Part shown: positions 57,712 through 64,000 of the stretch, one piece after another | How the letters are laid out: each line of letters begins with the position of its first letter | Numbering within the stretch: the first letter of the stretch is position 1 | Position numbers and translations under genes: made by a program | Notes under the pieces: generated by a model | What the model saw: the letters and a program-made list of their open reading frames with translations, nothing else | What the model was told of the DNA's origin: nothing | Databases searched by the model: none | From: Smaragdicoccus niigatensis DSM 44881 = NBRC 103563 | GTDB taxonomy: Bacteria > Actinomycetota > Actinomycetes > Mycobacteriales > Mycobacteriaceae | DNA length: 64,000 bases | Direction: 5' to 3' | Assembly (NCBI RefSeq): GCF_000380645.1 | Contig: NZ_AQXZ01000017.1 | Coordinates: 62,001 to 126,000, forward strand

Positions 57712-59702
57712 TCGCCCACCAACCGCCGCAGCGCCTTCCGCACGAGTTGGGGGTCGGTCGTCGTCCAGTACGGCGGCAGCGATGCCCGCAAGAATCCGCC
57801 ATAGCGTGCGGTCGCCAGCCGCGGGTCGAGGACCGCAATGACGCCGCGGTCGTCGACGCTGCGCAGCAATCGCCCAGTGCCCTGCGCGAGAAGCAGAGCG
57901 GCGTGCGTGACGGCGACCGTCATGAAGCCGTTCCCACCGCGGGATTCGACTGCCCGCTGACGAGCAACGAGCAGCGGATCGTCCGGCCGGGGGAACGGAA
58001 TGCGGTCCATGATGACGAGGCTCAGCGAGCGCCCCGGCACATCCACGCCCTGCCACAACGTCAAAGTGCCGAAGAGAGAAGCGGATTCGTCCTCGGCGAA
58101 CCTAGTCACGAGAGCCGGCATCGAATCGTCACCCTGACAGAGGACCGGCGTGCTGAGCCGTTCCGTCATCGCTTCGGCGGCCGCCCGGGCGGCGCGCATC
58201 GACGAGAAGAGCGCGAGGGTGCGCCCGCCGGCCGCTGTGATGAGTTCCTCGATCTCGTCGAGGTACGCAGGCTGCAGACCGTCGCGGCCCGGCTGGGGGA
58301 GATGCTTCGCGAGGTAGAGGATTCCGGCCTTGCGGTGATCGAACGGTGAGCCGACATCGAGCGCCGACCACGCCATTCCCGGCGGTATCTCTTCCGCGGA
58401 CTGTGGCGGCAAGCCCCAGTTGATCGCGAGGCCGTCAAACGACCCGCCGACCTGCAGAGTCGCTGAGGTCAGAACGACTGTCGAGGGCTCGAACAGTCGG
58501 GTGCGCAGCAAGCCGCCGACGGCGAGCGGCGCGACTCGAACGACTCGACGCTGGGCACCGCTGCGCATGTCGTCGAACGCGAGCCAGACGACGTCACGTC
58601 GGGCTGCGGGGTCTGCGTCGAACGCGGTGAGCGCGCGGACGGCGGCGTCGTGCACGTCGTCGATCGCCGCGACGGCCACGCCGCGGGCAGCTGCGGTGTC
58701 GGGATCACCCTTGTCGGACTGTCCGGGTGGCGCGAGTGCAGTGCGCACGTTCCACGCGGAGTCGCGGATCAACGCGAGGACCGCGGCGGCGCCGTCGGGC
58801 ATTTCGTCCCAACGCCCCGGGGCGAGCTCGCCGAGTAGCTGGTCCCACGCCTCGGCGGCGGCTTCGAGTCGATCGACGTCTCCGTCTTCGACGAGCTTCG
58901 TGCACCGACGCGCGGCCATCGTCACCATGCCTGGGCTCAGCTCCGCGGTAGCGGCGCTGGTGACGCGGTCGACGAGTTCGTGGGCTTCGTCGATGACGAC
59001 GACGTCGTGTTCGGGCAGGACCGGGATACCGCTGATCGCGTCGATCGCGAGCAGCGCGTGGTTGGTGACGACGACATCAGCCTTCGACGCCTTCGCCCGC
59101 GCGAGTTCGGCGAAGCACTCCTCGCCGAAGGGGCAGCGCGTACGTCCGAGGCACTCGCGCGAATTGACGCTGACCTGACGCCACGCACGGTCTGAGACAC
59201 CTGGCTTGACCTCGTCGCGGTCTCCGGTCTCGGTTTCCGCAGCCCAGGCGTGCAGTTTCTGGACTTCCCGGCCGAGTCGCGAGATCGCAAAGGCGTCGAA
59301 GAGTTCCTCGGCGGGATCTTCGGGAACGGTGCCCTCGGTCTTGTTGCGGCAGACGTAGTTGTTGCGGCCCTTGAGAATCGCGAACTTCGGAGTGCGCCCG
59401 AGTGGCCCTTCGAGCGCCTTCGCCAGGCGGGGGAGATCGCGGTCGACGAGCTGATTCTGTAGCGCAATGGTCGCGGTCGAGACGACGACGGTCTGAGCGG
59501 TCTCGAGCGCGTGCCGAATACTCGGTACGAGGTAGGCGAGCGACTTACCGGTTCCGGTTCCGGCCTGCACCGCGAGATGACGTTCTGCGGAGATGGATTC
59601 GGCGACCGCGGAAGCCATCGTCAACTGGTTCGCGCGCTCGACACCGCCAAGAGCCTGTACGGCTGAAGCGAGAAGCGACGGAACGTCGGGCAGATCAGCC
59701 AC
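57708..59702 (-). CDS. DinG-family ATP-dependent helicase with Fe-S cluster
   Basis: A 664-residue XPD/DinG superfamily 2 helicase. Walker A is AVQAGTGTGKSLAYL, motif Ia VVVSTATIALQNQL, the four-Cys iron-sulphur site is NNYVCRNK and RECLGRTRCPFGEECFAE, motif II is VVVIDEAHELVD, and the late motifs are LFGTLTLWQGVDVPGRS and QGTGRLLRSVDDRG. It unwinds 5'-3' and resolves R-loops or D-loops. The start is GTG 59702 with TACCCT seven bases upstream; ATG 59753 would overlap the divergent gene. Its stop overlaps that of the Gly-rich gene by three bases. Confidence 0.92.
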   Translation of the reverse strand: MADLPDVPSLLASAVQALGGVERANQLTMASAVAESISAERHLAVQAGTGTGKSLAYLVPSIRHALETAQTVVVSTATIALQNQLVDRDLPRLAKALEGPLGRTPKFAILKGRNNYVCRNKTEGTVPEDPAEELFDAFAISRLGREVQKLHAWAAETETGDRDEVKPGVSDRAWRQVSVNSRECLGRTRCPFGEECFAELARAKASKADVVVTNHALLAIDAISGIPVLPEHDVVVIDEAHELVDRVTSAATAELSPGMVTMAARRCTKLVEDGDVDRLEAAAEAWDQLLGELAPGRWDEMPDGAAAVLALIRDSAWNVRTALAPPGQSDKGDPDTAAARGVAVAAIDDVHDAAVRALTAFDADPAARRDVVWLAFDDMRSGAQRRVVRVAPLAVGGLLRTRLFEPSTVVLTSATLQVGGSFDGLAINWGLPPQSAEEIPPGMAWSALDVGSPFDHRKAGILYLAKHLPQPGRDGLQPAYLDEIEELITAAGGRTLALFSSMRAARAAAEAMTERLSTPVLCQGDDSMPALVTRFAEDESASLFGTLTLWQGVDVPGRSLSLVIMDRIPFPRPDDPLLVARQRAVESRGGNGFMTVAVTHAALLLAQGTGRLLRSVDDRGVIAVLDPRLATARYGGFLRASLPPYWTTTDPQLVRKALRRLVGD

Positions 59703-59727
59703 GGAGACGAGGGTACCGTTTCTTGCT

Positions 59728-60885
59728 ATGCACTCTGGCCCGCCAACGCGCACGTTTGTCGGGTTGAGTGGATTTGCTGCTGCGGCAACGGTAGTGCTCC
59801 TTGCCCTGGGCGAGTTGTTCCCGAGATCGCTCCTCGGCCGCTACGAAGGCACTGACCTCGCGGTCTACCGACTCGGTGGCCGCGTTTGGCTCGAGGGACA
59901 AGATCTGTACGGGCGTCTTCCGGAACTTGCCGGCGGGGTGCCACTCGAGTTCACTTACCCGCCGTTGGCTGCGATCCTTTTCTCGCCTCTGGCCATGGTT
60001 CCGCTCCACGTCGCCAGTGTCGCGGCGCTTGCCGTGTCGACGGTGTTGCTCGCGGTCATCGTGTGGACGTTCCTTGGGGGAGTGCGGGGGATGACGGCGG
60101 CGTTCGGGATTGCCGTCGTTGCGATCGTGCTCGAACCGATTCGAACGGGCCTCGGATATGGGCAGATCAACGCCGTTCTCGTCGCGGTGATCGCCGCGGA
60201 CTGTCTCCTGGCGCCCAATCGGAAGTGGCGGGGAATGGCGGTCGGTCTGGTCGCCGCGATAAAGCTGACGCCACTGGTGTTCCTGCTCTTCTTCCTAGCC
60301 CGGCGAGATGTTCGGGGAATGATCAACGTCGTCGCCGGGTTCGTGGGCGCCACGCTCCTGGCCACCGCCCTCGCCTGGAATGACACCATCGAGTATTGGA
60401 CGAAGGCACTCTTCGATACGAGCCGAATCGGCCCGACGAGTTACGGCCGAAACCAGTCGCTGCACGGTGAGGTGGCACGGGTCTTCGGCGATCACAGTCG
60501 GCTTTCGTCGGTCGCCTGGATCGTGCTGTCACTCGCGGTGATCGTCGCGGCCTTCCTCATCGCGCAGCGCGCCGACCCACGACATGGATTGCTCGCGGTG
60601 GCGATGTGCGGCCTGCTCATCTCGCCGATTTCGTGGACACACCACTGGATCTGGATCGTCCCGCTGCTCGTCGTTCTGGTGATCGACAAGCGGTGGGTGC
60701 TGGTGTCTTCAGGCGTCCTCGTGTTCGGCGTCGGAATGCCAATTCTGTTGCCGGACAACCGCGAAGACTGGCCGAGCTGGGGTCACCTGGTCAACTCGCT
60801 CTATGTGGTGTGGGCTCTTGCCTACCTAGCAAGCGAAGTGGCCTGGACACGAAAGTGGGCCAGACCCGATGGCCTGGCCCACTGA
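59728..60885 (+). CDS. GT87 alpha-1,2-mannosyltransferase-like membrane protein
   Basis: A 385-residue polytopic glycosyltransferase of the DUF2029/GT87 type. It has about ten helices, an early catalytic loop with an Asp (RYEGTDLAVYRLGGR), FTYPPLAAILFSPLA, GYGQINAVLVAVIA, LVAAIKLTPLVFLL, the polar outer loop GRNQSLHGEVARV and the membrane helix with SWTHHWIWIVPL. In mycobacteria such enzymes add mannose to PIM, LM and LAM from polyprenyl-phospho-mannose. Start ATG 59728. Confidence 0.9.
   Translation: MHSGPPTRTFVGLSGFAAAATVVLLALGELFPRSLLGRYEGTDLAVYRLGGRVWLEGQDLYGRLPELAGGVPLEFTYPPLAAILFSPLAMVPLHVASVAALAVSTVLLAVIVWTFLGGVRGMTAAFGIAVVAIVLEPIRTGLGYGQINAVLVAVIAADCLLAPNRKWRGMAVGLVAAIKLTPLVFLLFFLARRDVRGMINVVAGFVGATLLATALAWNDTIEYWTKALFDTSRIGPTSYGRNQSLHGEVARVFGDHSRLSSVAWIVLSLAVIVAAFLIAQRADPRHGLLAVAMCGLLISPISWTHHWIWIVPLLVVLVIDKRWVLVSSGVLVFGVGMPILLPDNREDWPSWGHLVNSLYVVWALAYLASEVAWTRKWARPDGLAH
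60855..60882. terminator. Stem-loop at the 3' end of the mannosyltransferase gene
   Basis: GTGGGCCAG and CTGGCCCAC, nine-base arms around ten bases, reaching the stop codon. It lies between convergent genes 14 bases apart and has no T tract. Confidence 0.6.
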
Positions 60886-60899
60886 CTCGTACGACTAAC

Positions 60900-61556
60900 T
60901 CACGAGCACTTTATGTCGCCCATGACGAGTTTCGCGTCGAGCGTCGTCACGTTCGTTGCCTTGATGATCTCTGCGCTCAACAGCTTCGCTTTGACTCCCT
61001 GTAGCAGCGCGCCACCCTCGGCTTCGATGCCGACACCGTCGGTGTCGTTGACCCAGGGAACCGACGGCGCACCAAGGGCCCGAATCTTCGGTTCGATGAT
61101 GGACGGAGCCTTGACGAGATCCGTGTTGCCTCGAAGCGTCAGTGCCGCGTCGGCCGTCGGAATGTCGACGTTGATGCCCGTGACATCGAGGTTGGCACCG
61201 GCGATGTTGATGTACAGCGTCACCGGCTGACCAAGGAACTCCATGTCGTGCGTGAGACAGAGGCCGTCCGCGGTCGCGTGCGGCACCTGGAAGGTGGCGA
61301 GCCAACGAATGCCGGGACTTCCGTCGTAGTTCTTGATGTGCATGCCACGGACAAACGCGCCATTGTGAGTGGTGCTCAGGCTGTTGATCGTGACGTCGCT
61401 GTCGGCCGCGGACGCGATGAACTCACTGGCGTAGGCACCCTGGCTCACGAGACTGCCTGCGATCGCCGCAGTTGTGGCCAGACCGCCGACCATGAGGATC
61501 GAGGTGCGACCCCATCGCGTCCGGTTGACGGTGTTCTCAGTCAGCTCCTCGTTCAC
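60900..61556 (-). CDS. DUF6230 exported protein (second copy)
   Basis: A 218-residue protein. It starts at GTG 61556 with RTRWGRTSILMVGGL, a signal-anchor helix (GGLATTAAIAGSLVSQGAYA), and an outside beta-rich domain with ATADGLCLTHDMEFLGQPVT and TLDAKLVMGDIKCS. The tripartite RTRWGR start and the Cys pair (GLCLT and IKCS at the C-terminus) recur in the other DUF6230 gene. The GTG overlaps the preceding stop by four bases (GTGA). Function unknown; it is the last gene of the operon. Confidence 0.85.
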   Translation of the reverse strand: MNEELTENTVNRTRWGRTSILMVGGLATTAAIAGSLVSQGAYASEFIASAADSDVTINSLSTTHNGAFVRGMHIKNYDGSPGIRWLATFQVPHATADGLCLTHDMEFLGQPVTLYINIAGANLDVTGINVDIPTADAALTLRGNTDLVKAPSIIEPKIRALGAPSVPWVNDTDGVGIEAEGGALLQGVKAKLLSAEIIKATNVTTLDAKLVMGDIKCS

Positions 61557-62383
61557 TGGAACATCCTCACTTGGGTGATCGGCCCGAACACCGCCGGCTG
61601 ATCGATCGGCGTCGTGATCTTCGCGGCCCAGGCGTCCAGGTCAGCCTTGATGACCGGGAGTTCGGGCAGCGGCACACCGGCGTCGACGAGGACGGCGACA
61701 AGCGGGATGAGCTCCTTGATCGGGATGCACGGACCGACGTTCTTCAGCGGTCCGTTTACGTACGGCTGGAAGACCGCGGCGATCAGCGCAAAAACCTCAT
61801 CGAGACGGCCCTGGAACTGGCCCTTCTCGCTGTTGACCAAGGTGTAGAACGTCTGCGCAGTGACACAGAGCTTCAGGCTGTTGATCGTGACCCAGAGTTC
61901 GATCGTCGTGTTCTTGAGGTCATTTCCGATCGTGAGAACCTGGGCCTTGTTGGACTTGGAGCCGTTGAGGTTCTGCATGAGCCAGGTGTGATCGGGCCGG
62001 ATGCTCTTGATCCGGATGTCGTCCAGCTCGAGCTTGCGCACCTTGAGGTAGACCGTGTCGGGAGGGCTCAGTTGCCCGTTTGCCATCCGGACGCGTGCGC
62101 CCCAGTACGCCTTGGTGAGTCCGTAGATTTCGGCCGTCGGCGACGTGATGTTGATCGACGCGTTCGCCGTCCGCCAACCCGGTTGTGGGAAGGGGATGGG
62201 CTCAAACGGCGCCTTGGGGGCGCCTCCGCCAAGTGCCGACGCGAGGTTGCCCGGGCCGATCGCCATGAGCGCAATGGCGAACGCCAGACCGAACATCATG
62301 GCAGTCCGGACGATTGTTCGTTGGCCCCACGGGCGAGTATCCACGCCCTCGGTCGATGTGCGCGCCCGGCGCGACGCCTTCAT
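61553..62383 (-). CDS. Unknown exported protein between DUF6114 and DUF6230
   Basis: A 276-residue protein with a basic start, a hydrophobic signal or anchor (MFGLAFAIALMAIGPGNLA) and a beta-rich middle (ASINITSPTAEIYGLTKAYW, KVRKLELDDIRIKSIRPDHTW). Two cysteines (LKLCVTAQ and VGPCIPIK) could pair. The C-terminal part is helical. No family is recognised, although the middle resembles the DUF6230 outside domain in its strand pattern. It is coupled at both ends by four-base overlaps, so it belongs to the same complex or pathway. Confidence 0.75.
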   Translation of the reverse strand: MKASRRARTSTEGVDTRPWGQRTIVRTAMMFGLAFAIALMAIGPGNLASALGGGAPKAPFEPIPFPQPGWRTANASINITSPTAEIYGLTKAYWGARVRMANGQLSPPDTVYLKVRKLELDDIRIKSIRPDHTWLMQNLNGSKSNKAQVLTIGNDLKNTTIELWVTINSLKLCVTAQTFYTLVNSEKGQFQGRLDEVFALIAAVFQPYVNGPLKNVGPCIPIKELIPLVAVLVDAGVPLPELPVIKADLDAWAAKITTPIDQPAVFGPITQVRMFQ

Positions 62384-62904
62384 GCCGGAGTCTCAATCTC
62401 TTCCAGCTCGGTGTCCTGCGCTGCCGCCTCTTCGGTGACCTTCTTCTTCCTACCGAACGAGCGGGGCTTCGCAGGTCCCCAGCCCAGGGTCATCGAAGCA
62501 CCGATGACGCCGAACAACATGCCGACGAACAGTCCACCGAGGTTTGAAATGACGATCGAGACGATCGCAACGAGCAGTCCGATGACGCCGGCGAAAAGCT
62601 TCTGCGTCGGGAAGAACCAGGTCGCGAGCCCGCACAGCAGCAGGGTGCCGCCGGTCAGCCAGCCGCCGAGACCGGTCAGGCCGGCCTTGACGATGACCTG
62701 GATCGGCACCATCGACATGTCGAGCAGGAAGTAGGCGCCGACAAGCATCCAGAGGCCGCCCCAGAACGGACGCGTCCGCCGGAATCCGCGGAACCAGATG
62801 CGGCCGTCGTTGAACAGATTCTTGACGCGCTGCACATGCGAGATGGCAACAGGTGCCAGCTCGGTCTCCTGAACTGCGTCTTCGAGAACAGAGTCGGTTA
62901 GCAA
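62380..62904 (-). CDS. DUF6114 membrane protein
   Basis: A 174-residue protein starting at TTG 62904, with a strong GGGGAGG seven bases upstream. It has four predicted membrane segments, opening with FRRTRPFWGGLWMLVGAYFL and continuing GGWLTGGTLLLCGLATWF, VIGLLVAIVSIVISNLGGLF and GMLFGVIGASMTLGWGP. The RPFWGG start is a DUF6114 trait. Its start overlaps the upstream DUF6230 stop by seven bases. Family usually paired with DUF6230 in actinobacteria; role unknown. Confidence 0.87.
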   Translation of the reverse strand: MLTDSVLEDAVQETELAPVAISHVQRVKNLFNDGRIWFRGFRRTRPFWGGLWMLVGAYFLLDMSMVPIQVIVKAGLTGLGGWLTGGTLLLCGLATWFFPTQKLFAGVIGLLVAIVSIVISNLGGLFVGMLFGVIGASMTLGWGPAKPRSFGRKKKVTEEAAAQDTELEEIETPA

Positions 62905-63650
62905 CTCTTCACCTCCCCGGGGTGGATCGACGCGTCAAACGTAGGCGCTTGAAGCGATCCGAGGATGCTGGCGCCACGCGCCGTGCCCTCAACGTTTTCA
63001 AGATGTGCCTGACCCTCGCTTCCGTCGACACCAAATCCACCGGGCTGGCCGTTGAGCGAGACACCGTTGATGGACAGGAGGTCGGCGGACTTTCCGATCA
63101 GAGCGTTCGAGAGAGTCACGTTGTGGCCGACGAGATGAGTCACGTCGAACTGCAGGTTGGCACCTGACGCGAGGCCGGAGTCCGGCGGTACCGACAGGAC
63201 GACCGAATACGTGCCGCCGAGGATCGTCTGCGACGCAATGATGCAGACACCCGTCAGGGTTCCGCTACCCACCGCAGCGTGCAGGATGGCCTCCGGCCTG
63301 GTCTTGCCCTTGGTGTCCGTGACGTTCAGCGAGCTGACGACGATGTCGAGGCCCTGGGCGTCGAGCGCCTGGACCGCCAGCGACATCGGCTTGTCGGCAA
63401 CGTTGAAGTTCGCCGCCAGTGCGCCCTGTGCCATTGCGGCACCGAGGCCGGTGACGATCGCCATGGATGGGACCAGCACCGCTGCTCCGCGTCCCCACCG
63501 GGTGCGGTTCTGCGGCGTGGCGTGCGCGGCTTCTCGAACCTCGGCGTTGAAGGAGTCCGCAGCAGCGAAAGCCTTGGTGCGGAGAGTCACGGTTTGGGCT
63601 ACGAGAGCGCTGCCGCCGCGATTCGCCCAATTCTTCATTTTCGTGATCAC
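62898..63650 (-). CDS. DUF6230 exported protein (first copy)
   Basis: A 250-residue protein. GTG 63650 is preferred because GGAAGG lies ten bases upstream; ATG 63638 is the alternative. After a 45-residue cytoplasmic head comes RTRWGRGAAVLVPSMAIVTG, a membrane anchor, and a beta-rich outside domain with GSGTLTGVCIIASQTILGG and the C-terminal HPGEVKSC. It has the same plan as the second copy. A conserved Cys lies near the C-terminus. The operon order is DUF6114-DUF6230-DUF6114-unknown-DUF6230. Confidence 0.85.
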   Translation of the reverse strand: MITKMKNWANRGGSALVAQTVTLRTKAFAAADSFNAEVREAAHATPQNRTRWGRGAAVLVPSMAIVTGLGAAMAQGALAANFNVADKPMSLAVQALDAQGLDIVVSSLNVTDTKGKTRPEAILHAAVGSGTLTGVCIIASQTILGGTYSVVLSVPPDSGLASGANLQFDVTHLVGHNVTLSNALIGKSADLLSINGVSLNGQPGGFGVDGSEGQAHLENVEGTARGASILGSLQAPTFDASIHPGEVKSC

Positions 63651-63732
63651 TTCTGGTGTTCCTTCCCGCTCTTGGGGAATTGCTGCGGACGTGCACATTG
63701 CGCGGCTGCGCTCTGGGGAAAAATCAGGGTTT

Positions 63733-64000
63733 TCATGCGTTCACCTGCGTGGGGGTGAGTTCTTCGTCGCTCATGCGGCCCTGCGGCAGTGTCCAACCGA
63801 AGGCCCAACACCCACCGATGACCGACAGGAGCATTCCGGCGACGAAGCCGCCGAGGTTGGTGAGCGGGAACGACAGCAGGCCGACGATCACGGCGAGGAC
63901 GCCGGCGACGTTCTTGCTCTGTGGACGGAACCAGATCATGAAGCCGAGGAACAGATCGACGATTCCGAGCACGAGGCCGAAGATCGCGCCGAGGCCGGCG
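63733..64000 (-). CDS. DUF6114 membrane protein, partial (5' end outside window)
   Basis: The C-terminal 88 residues of a DUF6114 protein; the frame runs off the window with no start. Visible segments are IVDLFLGFMIWFRPQSKNVA, VLAVIVGLLSFPLTNLGGFV and GMLLSVIGGCWAFGWTLPQG, matching the paralogue at 62380-62904 segment for segment. It lies 83 bases before the first DUF6230 gene, on the same strand. Confidence 0.85.
   Translation of the reverse strand, partial: AGLGAIFGLVLGIVDLFLGFMIWFRPQSKNVAGVLAVIVGLLSFPLTNLGGFVAGMLLSVIGGCWAFGWTLPQGRMSDEELTPTQVNA

Noticed and set aside
59703-59753. Longer DinG start at ATG 59753
   Set aside because: Would overlap the divergent mannosyltransferase start and its promoter; GTG 59702 has a -10 box in place.

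Overview
The window is high-GC actinobacterial DNA. It fits the order Mycobacteriales and probably the family Nocardiaceae (a Rhodococcus, Nocardia or Antrihabitans-like genome). Evidence: an EspC-like type VII secretion substrate, a PGRS-like Gly-Asn repeat protein, a LigB-type ATP-dependent DNA ligase, tandem DUF6230/DUF6114 genes, and many genes with a TANNNT box exactly six bases before the start codon, the signature of leaderless transcription known from mycobacteria. No rRNA, tRNA, CRISPR array, insertion sequence or phage gene was recognised, so this looks like ordinary chromosome with accessory patches.

Layout. 0-3.5 kb: the 3' part of a large SF1 helicase/nuclease, then an HNH nuclease coupled to a MazG-like pyrophosphohydrolase on the other strand (possible defence patch). 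3.5-12 kb: small housekeeping and membrane genes (DUF2252, DUF2127, PASTA lipoprotein, topoisomerase IB, GGCT-fold protein, Pr6Pr, thioesterase, DUF1353, SLOG protein, DUF808). 12-15.2 kb: a leftward run of amt, espC-like, SRPBCC-LuxR regulator and ppk2. 15.2-25.4 kb: TetR/carotenoid oxygenase pair with twin operators, ATP-dependent ligase, gamma carbonic anhydrase/methyltransferase pair, YciI/ECF42 sigma pair, TfoX-like, GH3 lipoprotein and sugar porter. 25.5-28.8 kb: exported anchor protein and a large LuxR (LAL) regulator. 29.3-33.8 kb: a complete Liv-type ABC transporter with permease and ATPase fused. 33.8-39.5 kb: PucR regulator divergent from a three-gene operon of an unknown protein, a cytochrome P450 and an alpha-dioxygenase/cyclooxygenase-like haem enzyme. 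This is a split counterpart of the fungal dioxygenase-P450 fusions that make oxylipins and is the strongest candidate for an undescribed system.

39.6-49.6 kb: RDD protein, Lrp/LysE pair, alpha/beta hydrolase with DUF998, SRPBCC, VOC, MBL-fold and CMD proteins, an ECF sigma/putative anti-sigma operon, a Ser/Thr kinase, a methyltransferase and a Nudix CoA hydrolase. 49.6-54.5 kb: SseB-like protein, Tat-exported multicopper oxidase with a Met-rich insert, soluble class III cyclase and two unknown genes. 54.6-60.9 kb: the 1023-residue Gly-rich repeat protein, DinG-family helicase and GT87 mannosyltransferase. 60.9-64.0 kb: a leftward operon of alternating DUF6230 and DUF6114 envelope proteins that runs off the window end.

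Recurrent architecture: many adjacent genes overlap by one or four bases (ATGA, GTGA, TGATG), which implies translational coupling. Two genes (DUF998 and the Ser/Thr kinase) have a well-placed Shine-Dalgarno sequence in front of an ATC codon and no usable ATG/GTG/TTG for a full-length product.
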